From contig NZ_JMGA01000060.1 of NCBI RefSeq assembly GCF_000765145.1, positions 1-33,920 on the forward strand: a DNA stretch of 33,920 bases, written 5' to 3'. This document shows positions 15,241 to 23,956 of the stretch, one piece after another; position 1 is the stretch's first letter; every line of letters begins with the position of its first letter. Origin of the DNA: Desulfosporosinus sp. HMP52. Its GTDB lineage: Bacteria > Bacillota > Desulfitobacteriia > Desulfitobacteriales > Desulfitobacteriaceae. The notes beneath the pieces are model-generated. The model worked only from the letters and a program-made list of their open reading frames with translations, was not told where the DNA came from and did not search any database. The translations under genes were made by a program, and so were the position numbers.

Positions 15241-15284
15241 GCAGAAGCCCAGGGGTGACCTAAAGGTCACCCCTGGGCTTCTGC
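15241..15284. terminator. 20-bp hairpin, intron target-site terminator
   Basis: Bases 15241-15260 (starting GCAGAAGCCCAGGGG) pair perfectly with 15265-15284 around TAAA. It is probably the original terminator of the DNA repair pair and served as the landing mark for the class C intron, whose 5' end is 4 nt away. Confidence 0.85.
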
Positions 15285-15393
15285 TCTTAACCAATATTCG
15301 GAAATGCAAATATTTAACGGATTACACAAGGAAAATCAGACTTTATGGCGAATTATTTATAGAATCATATGAAGTAACAAGGAGCTAGAATTA

Positions 15394-16575
15394 ATGAAAA
15401 AAGGGATAAGCATACTGCGTAAGACAAGCCTTATGGGTCTTATCGGAGTTTTACTTTTTATGGCCTCATCGGTGCCTGTTCGGGCTGACAATTTACAACA
15501 ACAACTCACTCAATCTCAAAAGCAAGCTAGTCAAATGAATGCAGCTCTCAATGCTCAAAAGGAAAAAGTAGCCGGCGCGACCACCCAGGTGTTGGCCTTA
15601 AAACAATCCGTTGAGGCATTAAATAATAGCATTACTCGAGAACAAGAAAAGCTCACCAACGAACAAAAAAACCTTAAGAATTTAGAGACTGAGCAGCAAA
15701 AGCTTGAGATTAAACGTCAGGAATACATCAAAGCTTTAGGAAATGTCCTGCGCAGCAACTATGAAGATGGACTTACTACATACCTGGCGGTTTTATTTGA
15801 ATCCACCAGTTTATCGGATTTTATCGATCGGGCCGATAAGATCCAGATGATCATTAATAATCACAGTAAACTGCAAGACGACATTCAAAAATTGAAGGAG
15901 TCTATGGCTACGCAAAAGGATCTTATTGAACAAAAGAAGGAAGCCATTCAGGTTGCCATCCAGGGTAAAACAGAGACACAACAAGAAGTTCAGAAAGTAT
16001 TGGTTAAACAGCAGACTGTCTTAGATCAACTAAGCAAAGAAGAAAAGGCAGCCTTAAATGCTTCCTTATCAGCTCAAGCAAAGGTTAACCGTATCCAACA
16101 ATTGATCGAACAAGAAAAACTTGAAGCTGCTTACGCTGCCAAGGAGAAATCTTCTGGATCATCATCAGGCGGAGGGGGAGTTTCCGGTACAGTCGCTGTT
16201 TCAGGTGGAGCTAAGCAAGTTCTTAATTATGGAGCTCAATTCTTAGGAATAAAATATGTCTGGGGTGGTACGACCCCTTCGCCGGGATTCGATTGTTCAG
16301 GGTACGTACAATATGTTTTTCGAAACAGTGGCATAACCCTGAGCAGAACCTCAGAGCAGCAGTTTAAAAATGGAGTTTCCGTCTCTCGTTCGGACTTAAA
16401 ACCCGGGGATTTAGTGTTCTTTGCCACATATTCATCCGGTGCCTCACATGTGGGAATCTATGTCGGAAACAATACAATGATTCATTCCTCTTCTGGAGGG
16501 GTTTCCTATGATGATATGACTAGTTCATACTGGGCAAAGAGATACCTGGGAGCTCGCCGAGTTATCGCCCAGTAA
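15394..16575 (+). CDS. Secreted NlpC/P60 peptidoglycan hydrolase with coiled-coil N-terminus
   Basis: 393 aa. A signal peptide (residues 1-31, ending SSVPVRA) is followed by ~220 residues of Gln/Lys/Glu-rich coiled coil (PcsB/CwlO-like), a Ser/Gly linker (SSGSSSGGGG, ~residue 255) and a C-terminal NlpC/P60 domain. Catalytic residues are visible: Cys301 in GFDCSGYVQYVF, His352 in ASHVGIYVG, His364 in MIHSS. Such proteins cut D-Glu/meso-DAP-type peptide bonds in the wall, and the coiled coil usually receives control from FtsEX-like complexes. Start ATG 15394 after AAGGAG. It is monocistronic, with a terminator downstream. Confidence 0.92.
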   Translation: MKKGISILRKTSLMGLIGVLLFMASSVPVRADNLQQQLTQSQKQASQMNAALNAQKEKVAGATTQVLALKQSVEALNNSITREQEKLTNEQKNLKNLETEQQKLEIKRQEYIKALGNVLRSNYEDGLTTYLAVLFESTSLSDFIDRADKIQMIINNHSKLQDDIQKLKESMATQKDLIEQKKEAIQVAIQGKTETQQEVQKVLVKQQTVLDQLSKEEKAALNASLSAQAKVNRIQQLIEQEKLEAAYAAKEKSSGSSSGGGGVSGTVAVSGGAKQVLNYGAQFLGIKYVWGGTTPSPGFDCSGYVQYVFRNSGITLSRTSEQQFKNGVSVSRSDLKPGDLVFFATYSSGASHVGIYVGNNTMIHSSSGGVSYDDMTSSYWAKRYLGARRVIAQ

Positions 16576-16983
16576 ATGACAGGGGCGAGCTTTTCCAGAA
16601 TTGATTTTGGAACAGAAATTCATTCACAAACCACTTAATGTTGATTTGGGATGGGCAGGTTAATCTCACTTTTAAGTTCCAAATCCTTTTGGTTTTCAAT
16701 CTAAATTGCTGATCGGGACCCTAGACATACTTATAATGGCTAGGGTTTTATTTTTTTGTTAGTAGAAAATCTCAAGTAGAATTTTCATATCTGAAGACAT
16801 TAATTCTCCAAACCATAAACGAGGTGAAATTGAATTATAACATTCTGTAGGGTAAGGCATTTAGCATTATGCGTTTTAGTTGTGATATGTTGTGATATAA
16901 TAAAAGGCTGGAAGGCTTGGCCCGGTTAAGTGATCATTAACTAATAAAAATTTCTTTTTATTTAAAACTAGGGGGATAGATTC
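16576..16983. other. Intergenic region between NlpC gene and buk
   Basis: About 400 nt. It holds a terminator (16718-16757) and then AT-rich DNA leading to buk. TATAAT at 16896-16901 is a candidate -10 box, but no good -35 sits 17 nt upstream. TTGTGATATGTTGTGATATA contains two copies of TTGTGATAT, a possible operator. Nothing else recognised. Confidence 0.45.
16718..16757 (+). terminator. Terminator of the NlpC/P60 gene
   Basis: ACCCTAG (16718-16724) pairs with CTAGGGT (16740-16746), followed by TTTTATTTTTTT. Confidence 0.85.
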
Positions 16984-18048
16984 TTGAAAATACTCGTTAT
17001 TAATCCAGGATCAACTTCAACAAAAATTGCTGTTTATGAGAATTGCAATTGTTTATGGAAGTATGGAATAAATCATCCTGCACAGGAGATCAACACCTTT
17101 TTACGGGTAAGTGATCAAACTGAATATCGCATCAAATATATATTAGAGCTCTTAGAGGAAAAAGGATCTTCCCTGGACTCTTTTGCTGGCATAGTGGGAC
17201 GGGGCGGAATGCTCAATCCACTTGTTGGCGGAACTTACTTGGTGGACGAAAATTTGGTTAGAATCTTGCAAAACCCACCTGGTGGGGAACATGCTTCAAA
17301 TTTAGGTGGTATCATTGCCTATTACTTAGGACAGAAAACAAAAGTTCCTGTCTATATTGTAGATCCCGTTTCGGTTGACGAAATGGAGCCGGTAGCCAGG
17401 CTTTCGGGACTACCTGAACTCCCCCGACTCAGCCAATCCCATGCCTTAAACATGAAAGCTGTAGCCCGAAAGGTGGCTAATAGGTTAGAGAAGGCTTATG
17501 ATGAGGTTAACCTTATTGTTGCTCATTTGGGTGGAGGAATTTCAGTAACCCCTCATCGGCGAGGGAAAATGATTGATGTCAATAATGCTAATAATGAGGG
17601 GCCTTATTCGGTTGAACGCTGTGGTACCCTGCCCAGCGCTCAACTTGTAAAATTATGCTATTCGGGGAAGTATACTGAGCAGGAGATGCGAGCTAAAATC
17701 CTTAAGGAAGGTGGTTTGTTCGCTTATCTGGGAACTAAAGATGCTCAGGAAGTTGAGAAAAGGATGAAAAACGGAGACTCCTACGCAAGTCTTATCCTAG
17801 AAGGACTATGTTATCAAGTAGCGAAGGAAATTGGGGCAATGGCAACGGTTTTGCTCGGTGAGGTTGACCAGATAGTCTTGACCGGGGGACTAGCTCATTC
17901 AGATTTTATTACTCGGGAAATCACGCGGAGGGTATCATTTATTGCTCAGGTAATTGTGATTCCAGGCGAAGAAGAGATGGAAGCATTAGCTCTTGGTGCC
18001 TTAAGAGTTCTTAATGGTGAAGAGGAAGCTTTAACCTATACCTACTAA
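16984..18048 (+). CDS. buk: Butyrate kinase (acyl kinase)
   Basis: 354 aa, the full length of the butyrate kinase branch of acetokinases. The opening ILVINPGSTSTKIAVYEN is the ASKHA phosphate-binding loop; HLGGGISVTPHRRGKMIDVNNA and VLTGGLAHSDF are further ATPase motifs. It makes a carboxylic acid and ATP from acyl phosphate and ADP, in the cytoplasm. Start TTG 16984 after AGGGGGA. It heads buk-ptb-iorA-iorB, all on this strand with short gaps. With iorAB present, the natural substrates may be branched or aromatic acyl phosphates as well as butyryl phosphate. Confidence 0.9.
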   Translation: MKILVINPGSTSTKIAVYENCNCLWKYGINHPAQEINTFLRVSDQTEYRIKYILELLEEKGSSLDSFAGIVGRGGMLNPLVGGTYLVDENLVRILQNPPGGEHASNLGGIIAYYLGQKTKVPVYIVDPVSVDEMEPVARLSGLPELPRLSQSHALNMKAVARKVANRLEKAYDEVNLIVAHLGGGISVTPHRRGKMIDVNNANNEGPYSVERCGTLPSAQLVKLCYSGKYTEQEMRAKILKEGGLFAYLGTKDAQEVEKRMKNGDSYASLILEGLCYQVAKEIGAMATVLLGEVDQIVLTGGLAHSDFITREITRRVSFIAQVIVIPGEEEMEALALGALRVLNGEEEALTYTY

Positions 18049-18096
18049 TTGAGTATGAATACTAGCTAATAAAGTTTCTATAAATGGGGTGTAATA

Positions 18097-19005
18097 ATGC
18101 GCTTTAGCGGGTTCGATGCTTTATTCGATAGAGCTAAGAGTTTAGGCCGGGCAAAAGTAGCTGTGGCAGCTGCTGCCGATAAAGAAGTAATGGAAGCTAT
18201 CAAACTAGCCGAACAAGAAGGACTGATTACACCGCTGCTGATTGGTGATGTCAATCAAATCAAGGAACTAGCCTTTGAAATTGGATGGAACTTGGAAAGT
18301 GCTAAGTTGATTCATGAAGCCAATCCACAGGATGCAGCTCATAGAGCTGTAGACGCAATTGTCAATGGGGAAGCGGATTTTTTGATGAAAGGCCTGATTA
18401 ACAGTTCGGACTTTTTACGCGCTGTACTTCGTCCTGAAGGAGGACTTCGAACCGGACGCTTACTGAGTCACTTAGCAGCATTTCAAGTGCCTGGGTACTC
18501 TCATTTGTTCTTTGTAACAGATGGAGGAATGAATATTGCACCGGACTTGACTCAGAAAAAACAAATATTAGAAAACAGTTTGTTCTATTTGCAGAGAATC
18601 GGAATGGAATTAGTAAATGTCATAATACTCGCAGCTAATGAAATAGTTGATCCTAAAATGCCGGCGACAATGGATGCCAAGGAATTAGTCGCAATGGGAA
18701 AAGCAGGAGAATTCTCCGGGGCGATTGTAGAAGGCCCGCTAGCTCTTGACGGAGCAGTAAGTGCTGTTGCACTGAAACACAAGGGAATTAGCAGCCGGAT
18801 TAATGGCGAAGTTGATTTGATTTTAACTCCGACAATTGAGGTAGGGAACGTCTTAGGAAAATCAATGGTCTATTTTGCAGGAGCAACAATGGCAGGAATT
18901 GTCCTTGGGGCCAAAGTACCTATAGTACTGACCTCACGAAGCGACACTCCTAGGAACAAGTTTATGGCCATAACTATGGCAGCTTTAAGCCGAACAGTGT
19001 CTTAA
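18097..19005 (+). CDS. ptb: Phosphate butyryltransferase (phosphate acyltransferase)
   Basis: 302 aa of the phosphate acetyl/butyryl transferase family. Visible features: AKVAVAAAADKEVMEAIKLAEQEG at the start, ADFLMKGLINSSDFLRAVL near residue 95, and GNVLGKSMVYFAGATMAGIVLGAKVPIVLTSRSD near the C-terminus, the active-site region of the family. It exchanges CoA for phosphate on acyl-CoA, giving the acyl phosphate used by the kinase encoded just upstream (48 nt gap). Start ATG after GGGGTG. Confidence 0.9.
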   Translation: MRFSGFDALFDRAKSLGRAKVAVAAAADKEVMEAIKLAEQEGLITPLLIGDVNQIKELAFEIGWNLESAKLIHEANPQDAAHRAVDAIVNGEADFLMKGLINSSDFLRAVLRPEGGLRTGRLLSHLAAFQVPGYSHLFFVTDGGMNIAPDLTQKKQILENSLFYLQRIGMELVNVIILAANEIVDPKMPATMDAKELVAMGKAGEFSGAIVEGPLALDGAVSAVALKHKGISSRINGEVDLILTPTIEVGNVLGKSMVYFAGATMAGIVLGAKVPIVLTSRSDTPRNKFMAITMAALSRTVS

Positions 19006-19105
19006 GCCCCTTTACATTTTTCTATTTTTTGAGTTAAAATGCTTATATGAGTTTATTTTAGAAAAAATTTGCTCATTTCTACTAAGGGGGGAGACTAGAG
19101 AAAGC

Positions 19106-20842
19106 ATGAAAAAATTAATGACAGGCAATGAGGCAATTGCTCGGGGTGTCTATGAATATGGAGTCGGCGTAGCTGCTGCCTATCCTGGCACACCAAGTAC
19201 TGAAATCCTCGAAAATATTGTAAAATACCCTGAAGTTTATTGTCAGTGGTCGCCTAATGAAAAAGTAGCAATGGAAGTCGGAATCGGGGCAGCTATTGCC
19301 GGCGCTCGCTCTATTGTTGCTATGAAAATGGTAGGTGTTAATGTAGCTGCGGATCCGCTTTTTACTGTAGCTTACACTGGAACTCGTGCTGGCTTAGTCT
19401 TAGTGTCAGCGGATGATCCTGGAATGCACTCCTCGCAGAATGAGCAGGACAATAGACTATATGCAGCCTTTGCCAAGATACCCTTGTTAGAACCCTCCAA
19501 CTCTCAGGAAGCTAAAGACATGGTTGGCTTGGCAATGGAGATTTCCGAAGCTTTTGATACACCCGTAATGATTCGGATAACCACACGGATAGCCCACTCC
19601 CAAAGTTTTGTAGAGTTAAAGGATCCACAAGAACGAATCATCAAAACTTATGAGCGAAATCAAAGTAAATATGTTATGCTTCCGGCTAATGGACGCGCTA
19701 GGCGCTTAGTAGTGGAAGAAAGGATGCATAAACTCGCTGACTATACAGAGACAGTGGCAGTTAATTATATGGAGATGGATGACCCGACCGTTGGAATTAT
19801 AACCTCCGGGATCTCCTATCAATATGTTAAAGAGGCTCTTCCTAAGGCTTCTGTTCTAAAATTAGGATTGACCAATCCTTTACCGGCAGGCTTAATTAAA
19901 GAGTTTGCGGCTAAAGTCGATAAACTCTATGTTGTCGAGGAATTGGAACCTTATATGGAAAATGAAGTCCGTAGACTGGGGATTAATGTGGTAGGGAAAG
20001 AACTCTTCCCGCCCTATGGGGAACTCTCCGTTCGGATGGTAGGGGAAAAGATCAGCGGTCAACCCGGAATAACGGTAGCTCCAGCTTTTGACTCGCCGGT
20101 TCGTCCGCCGGTGATGTGCCCCGGTTGCCCACACCGTGGAGTTTTTTATACCCTTAAACAACTTAAACTCATCGTTTCAGGTGATATTGGCTGTTATACT
20201 TTGGGGGCAATGGCTCCTCTCCAAGCAATGGATACAACAATTTGCATGGGGGCCTCAATCTCAGCAGGTTTAGGTATGATCAAAGCTCATCCTGAAATGG
20301 CCGATAATATGGTGGCAGTAATTGGTGACTCAACCTTCCTCCATTCGGGGATTACCGGACTTATGGACGTGGTTTACAACGGTGGAAACCTTACGACAAT
20401 TATTCTCGACAACTCCATCACAGCCATGACAGGGCACCAGCATAACCCGTCTACCGGCCAGTCACTTATGGGTCAGCCGGCTCCTCAAGTCGACTTTGTT
20501 GCTTTATGTAAGGCTTTGGGTATAAAGCGTGTTACCGAGGTTGATCCTTTTGATTTGACTAGGGTTAAAGAAGTCATTAAATCTGAAGTTGCCGCGTCTG
20601 AACCTTCAGTGATTATTGCTAAACGTCCTTGTGCTCTTATTATCAAAAACACGGAAAAGCCTCTCCAAGTTCAAGACTGTAGCGGTTGCAAAATGTGTAT
20701 AAAGCTAGGATGTCCAGCACTTTCCTTTGATGAAGAAAATAAAACTGCTCAAGTTGATCAAGCCCTATGTACAGGGTGCGGAGTGTGCATAAATATATGT
20801 AAGTTTAATGCCTTGCGAAAGGCCGGTGACGGTAATGTCTAA
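19106..20842 (+). CDS. iorA: Indolepyruvate ferredoxin oxidoreductase, alpha subunit
   Basis: 578 aa. The N-terminal pyruvate-ferredoxin-oxidoreductase-like domain (GNEAIARGVYEYGVGVAAAYPGTP), the thiamine diphosphate domain (CPGCPHRG, GDIGCYTLGAM, VIGDSTFLHSGI, near residues 335-435) and two C-terminal [4Fe-4S] motifs (CSGCKMCIKLGC and CTGCGVCINIC) are all intact. The enzyme decarboxylates aryl-2-oxo acids from aromatic amino acids to aryl-acetyl-CoA and reduces ferredoxin. It is 100 nt downstream of ptb and overlaps iorB by 8 nt. Coupled to Ptb and Buk, the acyl-CoA can yield ATP. Confidence 0.95.
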   Translation: MKKLMTGNEAIARGVYEYGVGVAAAYPGTPSTEILENIVKYPEVYCQWSPNEKVAMEVGIGAAIAGARSIVAMKMVGVNVAADPLFTVAYTGTRAGLVLVSADDPGMHSSQNEQDNRLYAAFAKIPLLEPSNSQEAKDMVGLAMEISEAFDTPVMIRITTRIAHSQSFVELKDPQERIIKTYERNQSKYVMLPANGRARRLVVEERMHKLADYTETVAVNYMEMDDPTVGIITSGISYQYVKEALPKASVLKLGLTNPLPAGLIKEFAAKVDKLYVVEELEPYMENEVRRLGINVVGKELFPPYGELSVRMVGEKISGQPGITVAPAFDSPVRPPVMCPGCPHRGVFYTLKQLKLIVSGDIGCYTLGAMAPLQAMDTTICMGASISAGLGMIKAHPEMADNMVAVIGDSTFLHSGITGLMDVVYNGGNLTTIILDNSITAMTGHQHNPSTGQSLMGQPAPQVDFVALCKALGIKRVTEVDPFDLTRVKEVIKSEVAASEPSVIIAKRPCALIIKNTEKPLQVQDCSGCKMCIKLGCPALSFDEENKTAQVDQALCTGCGVCINICKFNALRKAGDGNV

Positions 20843-21416
20843 AATAACTAATGTTTTACTCGTAGGAGTTGGAGGACAGGGAACAATTTTAGCCTCGAAA
20901 ATTTTAACTCATGTCGCCATGGCCCAAGGGTACGAGGTAAAGATGTCAGAAATCCACGGTATGGCTCAGCGAGGTGGATCTGTTGTAACCCAAGTTCGGA
21001 TGGGGGAGAACGTTTACTCTCCTGTTATAGAACCAGGAGAGGCAGATTTTATTGTAGCCTTTGAACAACTGGAAGCTTATCGGTGGGCTCACTTCCTGAA
21101 AAAGGACGGCGTCTTAATCGTTAATACCCAAAAAATTGTACCATTAACAGTTCTTATCGGAGCCCAGACCTACCCCAAAACAATTTTGAGTGACCTCAAA
21201 GAACGTGTGGAGCGTTATATTGAATTGGATGGGTTAAAGTTGGCTTCCGAAGCCGGTAATGCCAAGGCGACGAATGTGGTTTTAATGGGAGTACTCTCTA
21301 AGTACATGAATTTCCCGGAGGATACCTGGAAAAATGCCCTTGAAGCAAGAATCCCAGCAAAGCTACTGGAATTAAATAAGAAAGCCTTTGCTTTGGGAGT
21401 CGCCGAAGCCAAATGA
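20835..21416 (+). CDS. iorB: Indolepyruvate ferredoxin oxidoreductase, beta subunit
   Basis: 193 aa. ITNVLLVGVGGQGTILASKIL and SEIHGMAQRGGSVVTQVRMG are the hallmark of the gamma-type (IorB) domain of 2-oxoacid oxidoreductases. Start ATG 20835 inside the last codons of iorA (coupled translation); the possible in-frame starts further upstream lie inside iorA's ferredoxin part and add no family sequence. It completes the IorAB complex. Two hairpins follow the stop. Confidence 0.93.
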   Translation: MSKITNVLLVGVGGQGTILASKILTHVAMAQGYEVKMSEIHGMAQRGGSVVTQVRMGENVYSPVIEPGEADFIVAFEQLEAYRWAHFLKKDGVLIVNTQKIVPLTVLIGAQTYPKTILSDLKERVERYIELDGLKLASEAGNAKATNVVLMGVLSKYMNFPEDTWKNALEARIPAKLLELNKKAFALGVAEAK

Positions 21417-21429
21417 TTCGGTCTTAGAG

Positions 21430-21463
21430 AACTCGTTCAACAATAGTTGAACATCGAGTTTTT
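21430..21463 (+). terminator. Terminator of buk-ptb-iorAB
   Basis: AACTCGTTCAAC (21430-21441) pairs with GTTGAA (21446-21451) and CGAGTT (21455-21460) with a 3-nt bulge, then TTT. It starts 13 nt after iorB. Confidence 0.75.
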
Positions 21464-21496
21464 GTAGGGAGTCTACCTCCACCGAAGAACAAGATG

Positions 21497-21534
21497 AAAA
21501 GAAGCTGGAACACGTAGGTGCACCAGCTTCTTTT
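21497..21534. terminator. Bidirectional terminator between converging genes
   Basis: AAAAGAAGCTGG (21497-21508) pairs with CCAGCTTCTTTT (21523-21534). The A-run on one side and T-run on the other make it usable in both directions; it separates iorB from the converging RHH gene. Confidence 0.8.
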
Positions 21535-21547
21535 GTTATATCTAACT

Positions 21548-21727
21548 TTAGTTTCTTGAATCCTCTGAGGTAGGGTTCTCTTGTAATCGTCCTGCCCGAC
21601 GTACTGCGTCCCGAAGTAAAAACTCAATATGAGCGTTGGTGCTTCTGAATTCATCAGCGGCCCAGCGTTCCAGAGCAGCATGGAGTTTTGGATCAAGGCG
21701 CAAGGGAAATTGTTTCTTTGTTGCCAT
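21548..21727 (-). CDS. Arc-type ribbon-helix-helix protein (59 aa)
   Basis: The product [31 protein letters not shown] followed by [16 protein letters not shown] is a classic Arc/MetJ ribbon-helix-helix: a short N-terminal strand (QFPLRLD) and two helices. Such proteins bind DNA as dimers. Start taken as ATG 21727, because the fold begins there; a longer frame starts at 21757 but adds non-family sequence. It lies 77 nt downstream of the SPFH gene on the same strand, an arrangement I know from other Firmicutes, so the two are probably one operon. Confidence 0.8.
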   Translation of the reverse strand: MATKKQFPLRLDPKLHAALERWAADEFRSTNAHIEFLLRDAVRRAGRLQENPTSEDSRN

Positions 21728-21804
21728 TTTTAACACATCCAATGTAAAGCTGTTCAAGATAATTGATTTATTAATTAATAAAAGAGATTGTTGATAAGAG
21801 TTAA

Positions 21805-22644
21805 CTAATACATTGTTCCGGCATTAATGACAGGTTGGGCCGACCGTTCGGAAACGATAGAGACTAAGAGGTTATTAATCATTGCGGCTTTACGCTCATC
21901 ATCAAGTTCCACAACCCCATTTTTTTCGATTCGTTCAATAGCCATTTGGACCATACCGACAGCGCCCTCGACAATAATTTGGCGAGCGGAGAGGATAGCA
22001 GATGCTTGTTGACGCTGAAGCATAGCACCGGCAATTTCTGTAGCATAAGCCAGGTGGGTGAGCCGGGCTTCGCTTACTTCTACACCAGCTAGATTAAGCC
22101 TTTGTTGGAGCTCGTTCATTAATTCATGGGATACTTCTTCAGGATTTCCTCTAAGGGAAAAGCCTTGTCCTTCAAAGTTGTCGTAGGCATAACGGGTTGC
22201 GATGTGGCGTAATGCTGTTTCACTCTGTATCTCTACAAATTCTTCGTATTTTTCAACGTCAAAAATGGCTTTAGCTGTATCTACTACGCGAAATACTACG
22301 ACTGCTGCAATCTCCACAGGATTACCTTCTATATCGTTTACTTTTAGAGTTTTGCTGTTAAAGTTTCGCACTCGTAAAGATACTCCCTTGCGAATAGCAA
22401 GTGGAACACTGAGCCATAAACCAGGTTGGCGGATCGTCCCCAGATAGCTCCCGAAAAACACAAGGGCATAGGATTTATTGGGTTGAACCACCAGAATACC
22501 GGAAGCTAGGATAATAGCCAAGATAATCATGGGGATACCCACTAAGTTTTCCTGAATAACTAGGGCAATACCTCCAATTATCAGTGCCAGAATTAGAATC
22601 AGAGCAAAATAACCATTGACAGCCCAAGCTTTTTTCTCGATCAT
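21805..22644 (-). CDS. SPFH/Band 7 (prohibitin-like) membrane protein
   Basis: 279 aa. Two N-terminal membrane helices (residues ~12-30 and ~35-54) precede an SPFH domain: [66 protein letters not shown], and [28 protein letters not shown] at the start of the C-terminal helix. SPFH proteins form large membrane-attached rings that organise membrane domains or regulate proteases. Start ATG 22644 after AAGGAGGAATTAAA. Ends in TAG. Confidence 0.92.
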   Translation of the reverse strand: MIEKKAWAVNGYFALILILALIIGGIALVIQENLVGIPMIILAIILASGILVVQPNKSYALVFFGSYLGTIRQPGLWLSVPLAIRKGVSLRVRNFNSKTLKVNDIEGNPVEIAAVVVFRVVDTAKAIFDVEKYEEFVEIQSETALRHIATRYAYDNFEGQGFSLRGNPEEVSHELMNELQQRLNLAGVEVSEARLTHLAYATEIAGAMLQRQQASAILSARQIIVEGAVGMVQMAIERIEKNGVVELDDERKAAMINNLLVSIVSERSAQPVINAGTMY

Positions 22645-22833
22645 TTTAATTCCTCCTTGAGTTCATATTGATATTTATATGATATCACTTTTAATGGATA
22701 TGTAAAGTAGTATCTTTTAGCAAGCTATGAAGGTAAGTGCTTACAATCCTACTGAAGAACATTAAAATGTACGACTATAAATCTGAAAAATGGCCATTTT
22801 AAATACTGAACTAGTGATTTAGGAGGAACGATA

Positions 22834-23697
22834 ATGACGAATATGCCTCAACCTACTTTTCCTGCTCAGCATCAAGAACAGCAACCGGGCCTGGAATCCT
22901 TGATGAATCCTTTACCGATTGCCGAAGATGCTAATTATGTGGGGAACAACAAGCTTAAGGGAAAAGTTGCTATAATTACCGGGGGGGACAGTGGAATTGG
23001 ACGAGGGGTAGCCATAGCTTTTGCCAAGGAAGGTGCAGATATTGCAATTATTTACTTGAATGAACATGAAGATGCCAATCAGACCAAGGCTCGCATTGAA
23101 CAATTAGGCAAACGCTGCCTTGTTTATGCCGGAGATATTGGGGATGAAGGGTTTTGTCAGCAAGTCGTGAAGCAAACTGTACAAAACTTTGGAAAACTGG
23201 ATATCTTAGTCAATAATGCCGGAGAACAACATCCGCAGAATAGTTTGTTAGATATCACAAGTGAACAGTTGGAAAGAACCTTTCGGACAAATATTTATAG
23301 CTACTTTTTCATGGCGAAAGCGGCATTACCTTTTTTAAAGACCGGGAGTGTGATTATAAATACTGCTTCAATTACAGCTTATGAGGGACATGATCAACTG
23401 ATTGATTATTCCGCCACTAAGGGAGCAGTGGTTTCCTTTAACCGTTCTTTGTCAGAATCCCTGTGCAAGTTGGGGATTAGAGTAAATGGCATCGCTCCGG
23501 GTCCTATTTGGACACCGTTAATTCCAGCTTCTTTTCAAGCTGACAGCGTGGCGACTTTTGGGAGCACCACCCCAATGCAACGGGCCGGACAACCTAAAGA
23601 GTTAGCACCGGCCTATGTTTTTCTGGCCTCGGATGACTCAAGTTATATGTCAGGGCAGATGCTTCACATCAATGGCGGGAAAATTGTAAATAGCTGA
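22834..23697 (+). CDS. Short-chain dehydrogenase/reductase (general-stress type)
   Basis: 287 aa. A 40-residue Pro/Gln-rich N-terminal extension leads into a Rossmann domain with TGGDSGIG (49-56), NNAG, catalytic Ser in NTASITAYEGH and the YSATKGA Tyr-Lys pair; the C-terminal MSGQMLHINGG is standard for the classical SDR family. The extension and overall length resemble the YghA/YdaD-like oxidoreductases, often induced by stress and NAD(P)-dependent; the substrate is unknown. Start ATG after TTAGGAGGA. Monocistronic. Confidence 0.9.
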   Translation: MTNMPQPTFPAQHQEQQPGLESLMNPLPIAEDANYVGNNKLKGKVAIITGGDSGIGRGVAIAFAKEGADIAIIYLNEHEDANQTKARIEQLGKRCLVYAGDIGDEGFCQQVVKQTVQNFGKLDILVNNAGEQHPQNSLLDITSEQLERTFRTNIYSYFFMAKAALPFLKTGSVIINTASITAYEGHDQLIDYSATKGAVVSFNRSLSESLCKLGIRVNGIAPGPIWTPLIPASFQADSVATFGSTTPMQRAGQPKELAPAYVFLASDDSSYMSGQMLHINGGKIVNS

Positions 23698-23773
23698 AAA
23701 AGTGGTAGTCAGGATGCTAAGGATGCTGTCTTTTTCTTAATTGGAATATTTAAAGGCAACTATACTGTGGAGT

Positions 23774-23798
23774 ACAACGGTATGGTTGTCATTTTTTT
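23774..23798 (+). terminator. Short hairpin with T-run
   Basis: ACAAC (23774-23778) pairs with GTTGT (23785-23789), then CATTTTTTT. A weak stem but a good T-tract, 75 nt after the SDR stop. Confidence 0.4.
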
Positions 23799-23956
23799 AT
23801 GACCTGCTATAAGTTGGTTGGTAACAACTAAGCGAACAAAATATTCCATGTGATCAATATCACTATTTCTGCCGAATTTTTTTAGTATAATAGATTGTAC
23901 TTCTTTTCTAAGTATGAACCTTATAAGTTAACAGCAAATCTAGATTGGGGGCCAAT

